This document shows positions 53,023-62,122 of a DNA stretch of 64,000 nucleotides, piece after piece. Under the pieces are notes generated by a model that was not told the DNA's origin, did no database searches, and saw only the letters and a list, made by a program, of their open reading frames with translations. Both the position numbers and the translations under genes were made by a program. The stretch's first letter is position 1; the number at the start of each line of letters is the position of its first letter. Origin of the DNA: Nitrospira sp. (GTDB taxonomy: Bacteria; Nitrospirota; Nitrospiria; Nitrospirales; Nitrospiraceae); contig JARFXO010000003.1 of assembly GCA_029194665.1 (NCBI GenBank), forward strand, positions 620,001 through 684,000, read 5' to 3'.

Positions 53023-53507
53023 GGTTTGAGACTCCTGATACGAGCTTGTAGGCGCCGAGCTACTTCCGGATGAAGAAAGTGCATTAAACTTCCATCGTGT
53101 TGTGCCACGTCTTTGATGATGGTCGAGGACAAGTACGAGTACTCTTCGCTGGGCATTAAGAACACGGTCTCCACCGTCTTGGCAAGCTTTCGGTTGACGA
53201 GCGCCATCTGAAACTCATGTTCAAAGTCGGAAATGGCACGCAGGCCACGGATGATCGCATGGGCACCTGAACGCTCGACATAGTCGACGAGCAATCCGTC
53301 GAACGGTGTCACCTCGACATGTCCTACATCCTTCACGACCAGCTTTACCATATCAAGGCGTTCCGCCAAATTGAAGAGTGGATGTTTGGAAGGATTCGGA
53401 GCGACAGCGACCACCACCTTGTCGAACACTCGGAGGCTGCGTGTGATGATGTCCGTGTGACCATGTGTAATGGGATCAAATGTCCCTGGATAAATACCGA
53501 TTTTCAT
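53019..53507 (-). CDS. coaD: Pantetheine-phosphate adenylyltransferase
   Basis: 162 aa, normal length. It adenylylates 4'-phosphopantetheine to dephospho-CoA. Nucleotidyltransferase motifs are intact: GIYPGTFDPITHGHTDII (T/HxGH) at ~4-21 and YSYLSSTIIKDVAQHDG (ISST..R-like region, here with Lys) near residue 125. It overlaps rsmD by 4 bp at its start and the aminotransferase by 4 bp at its end. The rsmD-coaD order is widespread. Confidence 0.97.
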   Translation of the reverse strand: MKIGIYPGTFDPITHGHTDIITRSLRVFDKVVVAVAPNPSKHPLFNLAERLDMVKLVVKDVGHVEVTPFDGLLVDYVERSGAHAIIRGLRAISDFEHEFQMALVNRKLAKTVETVFLMPSEEYSYLSSTIIKDVAQHDGSLMHFLHPEVARRLQARIRSLKP

Positions 53508-54076
53508 GCCTGCACAGCGTGGAGGTACGAGTAGAGAGACAAGGCGGTATCACCGTAGCGATAGAGTCGCAAAAACGTGGTGCATCCTAGCGGCGTGGGT
53601 AAGGCGATCTTCGCAGTGTGTTCGATGACCAGCCATGAGTCCAGGGCAAACAGCTCATCGGTCCTGGACTCAGCAAATAATGATGGGAGCGCCGACGCCT
53701 CGTCATAGGGTGGGTCGGCAAAGACAAGATCATAGGGACCGTTCCACTCTTCGGGGCGATTCAGGAATTGTTGGACAGTGCAACCCAGCACGGCTATTTT
53801 ATCACCACCAATATGGCAGAGCTCCAGATTTTTCCGCAGCAGGTTCAGTGCATCCCGGTTCGACTCGACGGAGGTCACGTGCTTGGCACCACGGCTAACG
53901 GCTTCAATTCCCACGGCTCCGGTCCCCGCATACAGGTCCAAGAGCCGGCTGTTCGTAAGCCGATTACCGAGAATTGAAAACAGGGCCTCCCGAACCCGGT
54001 CGGAGGTTGGACGAAGAGCCAATTTTCGAGGCCCGTAGAGTCGATGACCTCGGAGGGTCCCGGCGATTACACGCAT
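53504..54076 (-). CDS. rsmD: 16S rRNA (guanine(966)-N2)-methyltransferase
   Basis: 190 aa from ATG 54076 (family start MRVIAGTLRGHRL); an ATG at 54088 would add MLSS, and neither has a clear ribosome-binding site. SAM-binding motif LLDLYAGTGAVGIEAVSRGA and catalytic motif VFADPPYDEA (DPPY) mark it as an N2-guanine methyltransferase. R.TSDRVREALFSIL is also diagnostic. It is the first gene of a translationally coupled unit with coaD and the aminotransferase. Confidence 0.95.
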   Translation of the reverse strand: MRVIAGTLRGHRLYGPRKLALRPTSDRVREALFSILGNRLTNSRLLDLYAGTGAVGIEAVSRGAKHVTSVESNRDALNLLRKNLELCHIGGDKIAVLGCTVQQFLNRPEEWNGPYDLVFADPPYDEASALPSLFAESRTDELFALDSWLVIEHTAKIALPTPLGCTTFLRLYRYGDTALSLYSYLHAVQA

Positions 54077-54327
54077 GGAAGACAACATCGTCGTGAGCGT
54101 CAGACTCTAACATAGCGTTTTTGCAGGGGTCAAGAAATGCGGAAGGGATGGCTGTCGGAGTGAGCCACGACTGATTCCAGGAGGATCAGCGGTACTCTTT
54201 TGACCGTCTGCTTACGGAAGACTATAATGCGATCGTTCTCTCCTGGTAGATCAAAGAGAACATGATTGACCTGCGAGTCCCTGCCGGCCCTCAGCGAGGG
54301 CCAGGGTTCATGGTACGAAGTGTAAAT

Positions 54328-54501
54328 TCACCGAGCCGCGACACTCTGAGATTCGCGGGCGGCGAGACTCTTTCTACGGTTGTTAGAGATCGTGCGATCA
54401 ATAATGGCACCGCAATTGATACATTTCCATGCATAGAACACAAGAAAGAAATCAGAGAACCGTTCCAACATCATCATCCCCTTGCACTTTGGACATTCCA
54501 T
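54328..54501 (-). CDS. Small zinc-ribbon protein, 57 aa
   Basis: The minus strand from ATG 54501 reads MECPKCKGMMMLERFSDFFL, VFYAWKCINCGAIIDRTISN, NRRKSLAARESQSVAAR to TGA at 54328-54330. Two CxxC pairs (C3/C6 and C27/C30) form a rubredoxin-like zinc knuckle, and a basic tail follows. GGGAGGG lies 4-5 bases upstream of the ATG. I recall near-identical small proteins from Nitrospira-like genomes but cannot verify. It could bind nucleic acid or act as a regulator. It stands alone between rsmD (same strand, downstream) and radC (divergent). Confidence 0.8.
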   Translation of the reverse strand: MECPKCKGMMMLERFSDFFLVFYAWKCINCGAIIDRTISNNRRKSLAARESQSVAAR

Positions 54502-54686
54502 TGATCCCTCCCAAGGTGACTACGTTCACAGCTGTTGGCAAAGTTAAGCAAGAGCTGCACCAATTTGTCGTGTTTCAATATTTCAACGAGTTATGAATTA
54601 CGTATTTGCCGCAGGCAGGTAATTTTCACTGATTTGTCGGTACAAAAGAGTCCGGACCGTCAATTTTTTGTCACCTGAGGGTTTTT

Positions 54687-55412
54687 GTGGCAGACACGGG
54701 ACCGAGAAAAAGCATTGCCTACTGGCCAAAAACCGAACGTCCACGTGAGCGTCTTCTTGCCAAGGGACCTGAGGCCTTATCGGACGCCCATCTTCTCGCC
54801 ATCCTCCTGAGAACCGGCCGTCGCGATTCATCCGCCGTGCAAGTAGCCATCGAACTCCTTGAGCGGGTAGGTGGGCTGGGAGGATTGGCGGCCTGCGGCA
54901 CTAAAGAACTCTGCGCCATCCCCGGTGTTGGTCCCGCCAAGGCCGCCCAACTCAAGGCTGCGTTGGCATTAGGGCGACGGTCGTTGGCCGTTCCAATGTC
55001 TACCGGCACTCGTATTGCCTCAAGTGCGGATCTGTTCAAACATTTTCACCCTGCACTCCGCGATGTAAAACACGAGCTTTTCAAAGTCGTGCTACTGGAC
55101 GCAAAAAATATGGTGATCAGAGAGACCACGATCTCAGAGGGAAGCCTCACACTCAGTATCGTGCATCCACGTGAAGTCTTTGCGCTCGCGGTGCGTGAAT
55201 CGGCCGCCGCCGTCATTTTTCTTCACAATCATCCCAGCGGAGATCCGACTCCAAGCCCCGAGGATCGACGATTGACCGATCGACTCGCAACGGCGGGCAA
55301 ACTGTTGGGGATCCGCGTATTGGACCATCTGATTATTGGAGATGGTCGGTACGTGAGCTTCGCTGACGAAGGATGGATGACAGGACAAAGCAACGAGTAC
55401 GAGCGCCCCTGA
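54687..55412 (+). CDS. radC: RadC-family JAB/MPN-domain protein
   Basis: 241 aa from a GTG at 54687. N-terminal UPF0758 helical region (RPRERLLAKGPEALSDAHLL) with a helix-hairpin-helix-like stretch (LCAIPGVGPAKAAQLKAAL), then the JAMM metal motif HNHPSGDPTPSPEDRRLTDR with the preceding ETTISEGSLTLSIVHPREVF. All predicted zinc ligands (His, His, Asp) are present. Despite the name, a role in DNA repair is not established for the family; it is best called a putative metallo-hydrolase. Followed 81 bp later by the EF-G-like gene. Confidence 0.93.
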   Translation: MADTGPRKSIAYWPKTERPRERLLAKGPEALSDAHLLAILLRTGRRDSSAVQVAIELLERVGGLGGLAACGTKELCAIPGVGPAKAAQLKAALALGRRSLAVPMSTGTRIASSADLFKHFHPALRDVKHELFKVVLLDAKNMVIRETTISEGSLTLSIVHPREVFALAVRESAAAVIFLHNHPSGDPTPSPEDRRLTDRLATAGKLLGIRVLDHLIIGDGRYVSFADEGWMTGQSNEYERP

Positions 55413-55493
55413 AATCATGTTGGCTGAAACAACGGCCCGAGGAATATGAGGAAGCGAATGGCCTAAACCCCGACTTAGCAAGGAGGGTAGACT

Positions 55494-57596
55494 ATGGAAA
55501 CAGCCCGTCTGGAGCCCATCAGAAACGTGGCGATCGTATCCAGTGCCGGCGCGGGAAAGACCTCGCTCAGTGAGGCCCTACTCTATACCGGTGGAGCGAT
55601 TCCCATGCTTGGTTCTGTGACACAGGGTACTACCGTTTCTGATTTCGAACCGGAGGAGCTTCGTCATCGTAATTCGACCAGTACCAGTCTCCTGCAGTTT
55701 TCGTGGAATCACGCCAGCATCAATTTACTTGACCCTCCGGGTGCCCTCGATCTTCTTGGAGAATCGCTTGCCGCCCTGCAGGCCGTTGATGCGGTCATTC
55801 TTCTTCTGAGCGGAAACATGGGGGTGAGGACGGAGCTGACACGGCTGTGGGCAAGAATCAAAGCCTTGGATCTTCCCTGTCTCGTGTTCGTGAACGGACT
55901 TGATAAGGAAGGCGCCTCATTCGAGAACGTTCTGGAGATCTGCCGCCAGCAGCTCGGTCGTCCTCCCATCCCGATGACGGTGCCGGTCAGCCCCGGCGTG
56001 AATTTATACGGCGTCATTGATGTGCGGCATGAGAAGCTTGTACGGTCTGGACCGAGTTCCGCGCACGTCGAGCAGCTCCCGATTTCAAGTGACCTGGAAG
56101 GAATTCTTAGCGGAACGCGCAAGCAGCTCGTGGAGGCAGTCGCGGAGAGCGGAGAAACTTTATTGGAGACCTACTTAACTCAGGGCGATTTAAACCAGGA
56201 AGATCTGTTACAAGGACTCCGTCGCGACATCCACACGCAGCAATTTCTTCCCGTGTACGCCGGCTCCGCAACCCAGAATGTCGGAGTCTGGTCCCTGCTG
56301 GATGCCATTGTGACCTTATTGCCGGCACCCTCCGAGCGTGGTCTGGCCCGTCCATGGCAAGGGATCCACCCAGAGACTCATGAAGTGTGTGAACGGAAGG
56401 GGAGTCAGCAGGAACCGTTTTCAGCCTATGTCTTCAAAACGATCATCGACCCATTCATCGGTCGGTTGTCCTATTGCCGGGTCTTGTCGGGAACAATCCA
56501 TACCGATGCGACGGTGCTGAATGCTTCAAAACATGTGAGGGAGAAGCTCGGCCATTTCTACAGGGTCCTGGGCAAACGTCACACGGCCATCGACTCTGCA
56601 AGAGGGGGAGAGATCGTGGCCATCGCAAAACTCAAAGATACACATACCGGTGACACGTTGTGTCAAGAAAATGCTCCCATCTGCTACCCTATGCTGAGCC
56701 TACCAAAGCCGATCTTGTCGTTCGCGATCGAAGCCAAGTCCAAGACCGACATCGATAAAGTGAGTCTTGGCCTTCACAAACTCATCGAAGAAGATCCGAC
56801 GCTGGAATTTGCGCGCAATGCCGAAACCAAGGAAATGGTGCTCAGCGGCATGGGGCAGTTCCACATCGATTTGGCGCTCGAGAAGCTCCATCGAAAGTTC
56901 GGAGCGGATGTCGTCCTACACACTCCGAAGGTCCCGTACCGAGAAACGCTCAAGACGAAATCACAGGCACAGGGCAAGTACAAGAAGCAAACCGGCGGGC
57001 ACGGGCAATACGGCGATTGTTGGATTGAAGTGGCGCCGCTCCCGCGCGGTAACGGGTATGCATTTGAGAATCGCGTGGTAGGAGGAGCGATTCCTCGAAA
57101 TTTCATTCCCGCCGTTGAAAAAGGGGTCATCGAAGCCATGCAGGATGGACCGTTGAGCGGCTTTCCGGTCGTCGATGTGCGGGTAGCCGTCTATGACGGA
57201 TCCTATCATGTGGTTGATTCATCTGAGATGTCGTTCAAGATCGCGGGATCGATGGCGTTCAAGAAAGCGATCGAGACGGCGCATCCGGTGTTACTTGAGC
57301 CTGTCATGACGATCGAAATCGATACACCGACCGACGCGGTTGGAGCTGTCATGGGCGACTTGAGCGCCCGACGGGGTCGGATCGTGACTGTGAACGCGCA
57401 AGACCATGCGGAACAGATTACGGCGTTGGTTCCACTTGCTGAGCTCCTTCGATATGCGACGGCCCTCAACGCCATGACCGGAGGACGGGGCAGCTATGTC
57501 ATGGATTTCGCGCAGTATGATGAAGTGCCACGAGAGTTGGCTGTACGGGTCATCGAGCGACATAAGGCAGAAGGGCAAGCCGCCACGGCCCATTGA
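55494..57596 (+). CDS. Elongation factor G-like GTPase (FusA2 type)
   Basis: 700 aa with the five-domain EF-G layout. The G domain has P-loop SSAGAGKTSLSEALLYTGG, switch region LRHRNSTSTSLLQF, G3 LLDPPGALDL (DxxG kept, His after it absent) and G4 VNGLDKEG. In G4 the usual NKxD is NGLD, lacking the Lys. C-terminal domains IV-V are normal (KKQTGGHGQYGDCWIEVAPL, FKIAGSMAFKKAIETAHPVL LEP). These G-domain changes and the divergent sequence fit the EF-G-like paralogues of unknown role rather than the canonical translocase. GGAGGG lies ~8 bases before the ATG. Convergent with the HtrA gene, 5 bp between stops. Confidence 0.9.
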   Translation: METARLEPIRNVAIVSSAGAGKTSLSEALLYTGGAIPMLGSVTQGTTVSDFEPEELRHRNSTSTSLLQFSWNHASINLLDPPGALDLLGESLAALQAVDAVILLLSGNMGVRTELTRLWARIKALDLPCLVFVNGLDKEGASFENVLEICRQQLGRPPIPMTVPVSPGVNLYGVIDVRHEKLVRSGPSSAHVEQLPISSDLEGILSGTRKQLVEAVAESGETLLETYLTQGDLNQEDLLQGLRRDIHTQQFLPVYAGSATQNVGVWSLLDAIVTLLPAPSERGLARPWQGIHPETHEVCERKGSQQEPFSAYVFKTIIDPFIGRLSYCRVLSGTIHTDATVLNASKHVREKLGHFYRVLGKRHTAIDSARGGEIVAIAKLKDTHTGDTLCQENAPICYPMLSLPKPILSFAIEAKSKTDIDKVSLGLHKLIEEDPTLEFARNAETKEMVLSGMGQFHIDLALEKLHRKFGADVVLHTPKVPYRETLKTKSQAQGKYKKQTGGHGQYGDCWIEVAPLPRGNGYAFENRVVGGAIPRNFIPAVEKGVIEAMQDGPLSGFPVVDVRVAVYDGSYHVVDSSEMSFKIAGSMAFKKAIETAHPVLLEPVMTIEIDTPTDAVGAVMGDLSARRGRIVTVNAQDHAEQITALVPLAELLRYATALNAMTGGRGSYVMDFAQYDEVPRELAVRVIERHKAEGQAATAH

Positions 57597-57601
57597 AATC
57601 T

Positions 57602-58993
57602 TCAGTCGGAGGGTTTAAGCACGACATAAAATGCGTGGTTTTCACGAAGTACACGGAGCAACAGTGCATCGCCACGCCTGAATCGCGCAATGGCTGACCT
57701 AAATTCTCCTACGGAGGACACGTCCATACGGTTGACTTCTTTGATGAGGTCGCCCTCACGGAGACCTTCGGCTTGAGCAAGGCTGTTGGGTTCAACCTTT
57801 GCGATCAGCACACCTTTCGCCTCACCGAGCTTGAACCGCTCCGACAGGGCGGCGGTCAAGTCTTGGAGGTCAAGACCAAGCCTGACTCCTAGCTTCTCCT
57901 CTGGTTGAGGAACCGATGCAACAACAGGGGTATCTCGCCGTTCCGTGAGGGGCACGTCCATCGTCAAGCGTTTTAGATCCCGGACTATTTCTATCTTTGA
58001 CTTGGCACCTGGAGTCACCGTCGCGATGAGACGAGACAGTTTATTTGGTGAATCGACGACAACACCGTCGATCCGGACGATGACATCGCCTGGTTTGATC
58101 CCAGCCAGGGCCGCAGGGTCTTTCTCGAACACTTCGTTCACCAGTACTCCTTCGCCTTCAGCCACTCCAAATTGTTTCGCTAAGTCAGCCGTCAACGGCT
58201 GAATTCCGACTCCGAGCCAACCCCGCATGACCTTGCCCTTGGCCAGCAACTGCTCGATGACCTGCTTGGCCATATTCGAGGGAATCGCGAATCCAATTCC
58301 CTGGGCAAAATTGATGATCGCCGTATTGATACCAATCACTTCACCCCGGAGGTTAAAGAGCGGGCCTCCTGAATTTCCTGGGTTAATCGAGGCGTCAGTC
58401 TGAATGAAATTTTCATAGCGTGAAAGGTTGATGTTTTCACGACCAATGCCGCTGACCACACCGAGCGTCACGGTCTGGTCCAACCCGAACGGATTCCCGA
58501 CAGCCAACACCCATTGGCCGACCTTGACGCCGGCAGAGTCACCGAACCGAGCACTAGGCAACCGTCGATCAGTGTTTACTTTGAGCACCGCTAAATCGGT
58601 ATCCGGATCTTTGCCGATCACCTGAGCCTTGAGCATCGTCTTATCGGAAAACCGCACTTCGATTTCAGTTGCATCCCCGATCACATGGTTGTTCGTCACG
58701 ATATGGCCCTCATCGTCGACAATCAGGCCCGAACCGGAACCTGACGCATTCGGCGTACGTTCGCCAGGCCCTCCGCGGAGCCTACCGGCTCTGGTAATGG
58801 GAAACAGGTTGACGACAGAAGGCTTGGTCTGCTCCGCAAGTTCGGTAATGACGGTTTGGATCTCCTCTAGCATGCGAAGGCCGGGTGAGTCGGTCGAGAA
58901 TGCCTCGGCTCGGACGCCTCCGATGACAGCGGACAAGAGGAGAGAAACACAAGCGAGTAAAACGCATGAGCGTGGAAATGCTGCAGCTGACAT
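57602..58993 (-). CDS. degP: HtrA/DegP-family periplasmic serine protease
   Basis: 463 aa. A signal peptide (~1-29, VLLACVSLLLSAVIGGVRA) exports it. The trypsin-like domain has the triad His in HIVTNNHVIGDATE, Asp in DPDTDLAVLKVN and Ser in NPGNSGGPLFNLRGE. Two PDZ domains follow (~265-350, LGVGIQPLTADLAKQFGV; ~375-460, LGLDLQDLTAALSERFKL). It degrades or refolds misfolded envelope proteins. No sensor kinase or sigma-E genes are adjacent, so regulation is unknown. degQ/degS are alternative names; two PDZ domains argue against DegS. Confidence 0.93.
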   Translation of the reverse strand: MSAAAFPRSCVLLACVSLLLSAVIGGVRAEAFSTDSPGLRMLEEIQTVITELAEQTKPSVVNLFPITRAGRLRGGPGERTPNASGSGSGLIVDDEGHIVTNNHVIGDATEIEVRFSDKTMLKAQVIGKDPDTDLAVLKVNTDRRLPSARFGDSAGVKVGQWVLAVGNPFGLDQTVTLGVVSGIGRENINLSRYENFIQTDASINPGNSGGPLFNLRGEVIGINTAIINFAQGIGFAIPSNMAKQVIEQLLAKGKVMRGWLGVGIQPLTADLAKQFGVAEGEGVLVNEVFEKDPAALAGIKPGDVIVRIDGVVVDSPNKLSRLIATVTPGAKSKIEIVRDLKRLTMDVPLTERRDTPVVASVPQPEEKLGVRLGLDLQDLTAALSERFKLGEAKGVLIAKVEPNSLAQAEGLREGDLIKEVNRMDVSSVGEFRSAIARFRRGDALLLRVLRENHAFYVVLKPSD

Positions 58994-59048
58994 CGAGTGT
59001 TATTGTAGCCGATCTCTATCGATGTGCCTACTCTTCTACGCCGATCTT

Positions 59049-59702
59049 CTACGCCGATCTCGTGAGCGACGGTGTCAGGGGACGTTGGCCGGTAAACCAT
59101 GAGACGAGTTGATCGAGTTCGGCTTGAGCGCCAATCAAGACTACGATGTCACCGGGCCGGAAGAGGAGATCGTTGGTCGGAGCCACCAGAAAAGGTCCTC
59201 GAAACACCACGGCCACGTAAGCGGAGGAAGCGGAATAGCGTGGAAGCGCGCTGAGTGGCTGCCCGGCGGCGGCAGCGCCACGAACGATGGTCAGCCGTTC
59301 CATACCTCCCGAACGAAGCGCCAAATCACGTTGGAGGGAGAGCAGGTCCTGGCGGACCGACTCGATTTTGAGCTCACGTATCTGGGCATCAACTCCGATC
59401 AACGACCGCTTTAACTCTTGAACGCGTGAGGTGGTATCAGCAAGCATCTGATCGATCGCGCCGACAACCAAATCGGTGTGATTCTCGTACAGAAGTCGAT
59501 CAGAAACCCGCGCGACGATTTGTTGACCGACTTTTGCAGCGACATCGTCAATTTGCTGCAGCAAAATGGAAGCCTGCCAATGGAGACGAATAACCTGAAC
59601 CTTTCGGTTGACCAGCTCAGAAATAGAGAGAATAGTTTCGTAGAACGCATGTCCGGTAATTGAAAGTTCTTGATGCACACGGCCGAGAAGTTCGAAGGTC
59701 AT
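59049..59702 (-). CDS. TrkA-C (RCK_C) domain protein with helical N-terminal region
   Basis: 217 aa from ATG 59702; a frame is open to 59792 and an ATG there would add 30 residues, and neither start has a good ribosome-binding site. The N-terminal ~150 residues are helical and charged (FELLGRVHQELSITGHAFYE, LHWQASILLQQIDDVAAKVG), resembling PhoU-like helices. The C-terminal ~70 residues are an RCK_C fold: YVAVVFRGPFLVAPTNDLLF, RPGDIVVLIGAQAELDQL. Such domains bind ligands (for example c-di-AMP or nucleotides) and gate ion transporters. The transporter partner is not in the window. Located just downstream of, and co-oriented with, the minus-strand HtrA gene (upstream in transcription). Confidence 0.72.
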   Translation of the reverse strand: MTFELLGRVHQELSITGHAFYETILSISELVNRKVQVIRLHWQASILLQQIDDVAAKVGQQIVARVSDRLLYENHTDLVVGAIDQMLADTTSRVQELKRSLIGVDAQIRELKIESVRQDLLSLQRDLALRSGGMERLTIVRGAAAAGQPLSALPRYSASSAYVAVVFRGPFLVAPTNDLLFRPGDIVVLIGAQAELDQLVSWFTGQRPLTPSLTRSA

Positions 59703-59941
59703 AGTCTGATAAGTTATATTATGTAAACTTACAATTTTTTGTCCCTTACCCCCACCGACTTTTTCTAACTCCTCTCCCACCGGTATCTTCATAGCGGATC
59801 ATGATTCGGAGGTCAATCGTGCAGGAGATTTTTTATGGTTCGTGACACTGGTGCTTGCCCCATTCGATCGTTCAGCATTTTGCTTCATACCGTGGCGGTA
59901 CCGGTTTGCAATCACCCCGGCTACACCGTATGATCCGGGCG

Positions 59942-60877
59942 ATGAACTGTACGAAGTGTAAGACCAAAGCAGCCCTCAAGTTACCCCGCCACCATGCAGC
60001 ATTCTGCAAGACTTGCTTTAACAGTTTTGTATATGACCAGGTGCACAAAGCGATTCGATCTCAGAAGATGTTCGAAAAGACAGACCGTCTCCTTGTCGCT
60101 GTTTCAGGCGGCAAGGATAGTTTGGCCCTCTGGGACATTCTTCTGAAGCTAGGCTACAAGACCGATGCGCTGTATGTGAACCTTGGGATCGGAGGCTATT
60201 CCGAATCATCACGGCAGAAAGTCGTGCACTTTTCCGAGACCGTGGCCGCGGAATACGACGCCGTGCTCCATGTCCATACGGTCGACCGAGAAGAAGGCGC
60301 CGGCATTCGCGAGCTGGCCATCATAGCCAACCGTCCGACTTGCTCGACATGCGGCACGATCAAACGCTATCAATTCAACCATGCGGCAATCCGGCATGGG
60401 TATGATGTCATGGCGACGGGACATAATTTGGATGATGAAGCGGCTCGGTTGCTCGGGAATGTGTTGCATTGGCAGACCGAATACCTTGGAAAGCAAGGCC
60501 CCAGCCTGCCCGCCTCCGTCGATGGATTCGCCAAGAAGGTGAAGCCTCTGTATCGATTGACTGAGCGCGAATTGGCAGCCTATTGCGTCCTGAACAAGAT
60601 CGACTATGTGGTTGAGGAATGTCCGATGGCGCAAGGAGCACGCACGCTCCTCTACAAAGAAGTTTTGAATCGCCTGGAAACCGAGTCGCCCGGCACCAAG
60701 CAGATGTTTTACTGGGGGTTTCTTGAAAAATCTGGCACGACCGAGACATCCACGACTATCGCGGAAAAAGATCGCTCATCGCTGTACCCCTGTTCCAACT
60801 GTGGGCAGCCGACCACGGCTGAGACCTGCTCCTACTGTAAGCTGATGGCCCGGGCGAAGACTTCGCCAGCTCGCTGA
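59942..60877 (+). CDS. TtuA/Ncs6-like tRNA 2-thiouridine synthase (PP-loop ATPase)
   Basis: 311 aa from ATG 59942 (MNCTKC...); the frame is open to 59855 and ATG 59930 is an alternative. An N-terminal zinc finger (NCTKCKTKAALKLPRHHAAF, CKTCF) precedes the PP-loop VAVSGGKDSLALWDILLKLG. Cys residues CSTCGTIKRYQFN and CPMAQG are positioned like the Fe-S/catalytic cysteines of TtuA/TtcA enzymes. GHNLDDEAARLLGNVL follows, and a C-terminal zinc finger (CSNCGQPTTAETCSYC) closes it. TtuA makes 2-thioribothymidine at tRNA position 54 in thermophiles, so finding it here is notable; the exact tRNA target is inference. Confidence 0.85.
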   Translation: MNCTKCKTKAALKLPRHHAAFCKTCFNSFVYDQVHKAIRSQKMFEKTDRLLVAVSGGKDSLALWDILLKLGYKTDALYVNLGIGGYSESSRQKVVHFSETVAAEYDAVLHVHTVDREEGAGIRELAIIANRPTCSTCGTIKRYQFNHAAIRHGYDVMATGHNLDDEAARLLGNVLHWQTEYLGKQGPSLPASVDGFAKKVKPLYRLTERELAAYCVLNKIDYVVEECPMAQGARTLLYKEVLNRLETESPGTKQMFYWGFLEKSGTTETSTTIAEKDRSSLYPCSNCGQPTTAETCSYCKLMARAKTSPAR

Positions 60878-60953
60878 TCCATTCGGCCCTTGCAAACCGC
60901 TTCTACACTCCGTAAGCTGATCCTAGCATCACGTTTCCCACTCGTAATCACGT

Positions 60954-62015
60954 ATGGCCACGACCCCACGCGACTACTATCACATTCTGGGCGTGCCCCG
61001 AACCGCCTCGCCCGACGACATTAAAAAAGCTTTTCGACGCCTGGCTCGCCAGTACCATCCCGATCTCCACTCGGGTGCGAAGAAGGCAGAGATGGAAAAG
61101 AAATTTAAAGAACTCAATGAGGCACAGGAGGTTCTGACCGACCCGGAGAAGCGGAAGAAGTATGATCAGTATGGGGCCGATTGGGATCAAGCACAAGCCT
61201 TTGAGAAAGCTGCTCGTCAACAGGCTAGGACACAAGGGTTCGGCGGGCCATGGGGTTCCGAAGGAGACTACGCCGGTCAAAGCAGTAGCGGATCCGGAAA
61301 CGACCACTTCTCCGATTTTTTTGAGAACCTGTTTGGAAACCGCGGCCGCGGTGGAGCCGGACGTGCTAGTTCTGGAATGCCGGGAGAGGACATCGAGACT
61401 GACGTTCAATTGGGATTACGTGAAGTGTTGACCGGCGTCACCAAGCGCGTGAATCTGCGTGAACCCCGGACGTGTTCGACCTGCCAAGGAAGCGGTACCG
61501 CGCGTGGCGGACCTTGCGCGACCTGTCAGGGAACCGGAATGATGAGCGAATACAAAACCATAGAAGTGCGGATTCCTGCTGGAGTTCAAGACGGAACGCG
61601 CGTCAGAGTCGCCGGAAAGGGCCAGCCTGGAACAAATGGCGGAAAACGCGGGGACCTCTATCTCCACGTGGTCATTCTCTCCGATCCCATCTTTCGTCGG
61701 CAAGGTTCGGACTTACATGTCACCCTGCCCGTCTATCCTTGGGAAGCCATCCTAGGAGCAGAGGTCACCACTCCTACCTTAGCCGAACCGGTGAAAGTCA
61801 AAGTTCCACCAGGCAGCAAGGCCGACGGGAAACTCCGGCTCAAGGGGAAGGGGCTTCCCTCCGCTACAGGCGGGCATGGGGATCTTTTTCTGACGCTGCA
61901 AATTGTCCTACCCGTCGGTATCAGCGAAGATGAACGGATACTGTACGAGCGTTTGAGCAAGGAACGACATCCGGATCCGCGAACGGAGCTTCTCTACAGT
62001 GCCCAACGGCGTTGA
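60954..62015 (+). CDS. DnaJ/CbpA-class co-chaperone with reduced zinc domain
   Basis: 353 aa. J domain (~1-70) with the HPD motif in [16 protein letters not shown]-rich linker (~85-145), then only two zinc-finger repeats [22 protein letters not shown] instead of the four CxxCxGxG of DnaJ. The C-terminal peptide-binding domains are present ([54 protein letters not shown]). It stimulates DnaK; the halved zinc domain places it with the CbpA-like or two-motif DnaJ proteins. Starts ATG 60954. It is 76 bp after the thiolase gene. Confidence 0.93.
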   Translation: MATTPRDYYHILGVPRTASPDDIKKAFRRLARQYHPDLHSGAKKAEMEKKFKELNEAQEVLTDPEKRKKYDQYGADWDQAQAFEKAARQQARTQGFGGPWGSEGDYAGQSSSGSGNDHFSDFFENLFGNRGRGGAGRASSGMPGEDIETDVQLGLREVLTGVTKRVNLREPRTCSTCQGSGTARGGPCATCQGTGMMSEYKTIEVRIPAGVQDGTRVRVAGKGQPGTNGGKRGDLYLHVVILSDPIFRRQGSDLHVTLPVYPWEAILGAEVTTPTLAEPVKVKVPPGSKADGKLRLKGKGLPSATGGHGDLFLTLQIVLPVGISEDERILYERLSKERHPDPRTELLYSAQRR

Positions 62016-62122
62016 GAATACGATCGGCGTAGACAATGGTTGTGAGTCGACAGACTCGCTTGCGTTGCGCTGATTGCTATGGCAAGCTTTACCTTTGAGG
62101 TCTCTCAACCAAGGAGGAATGC

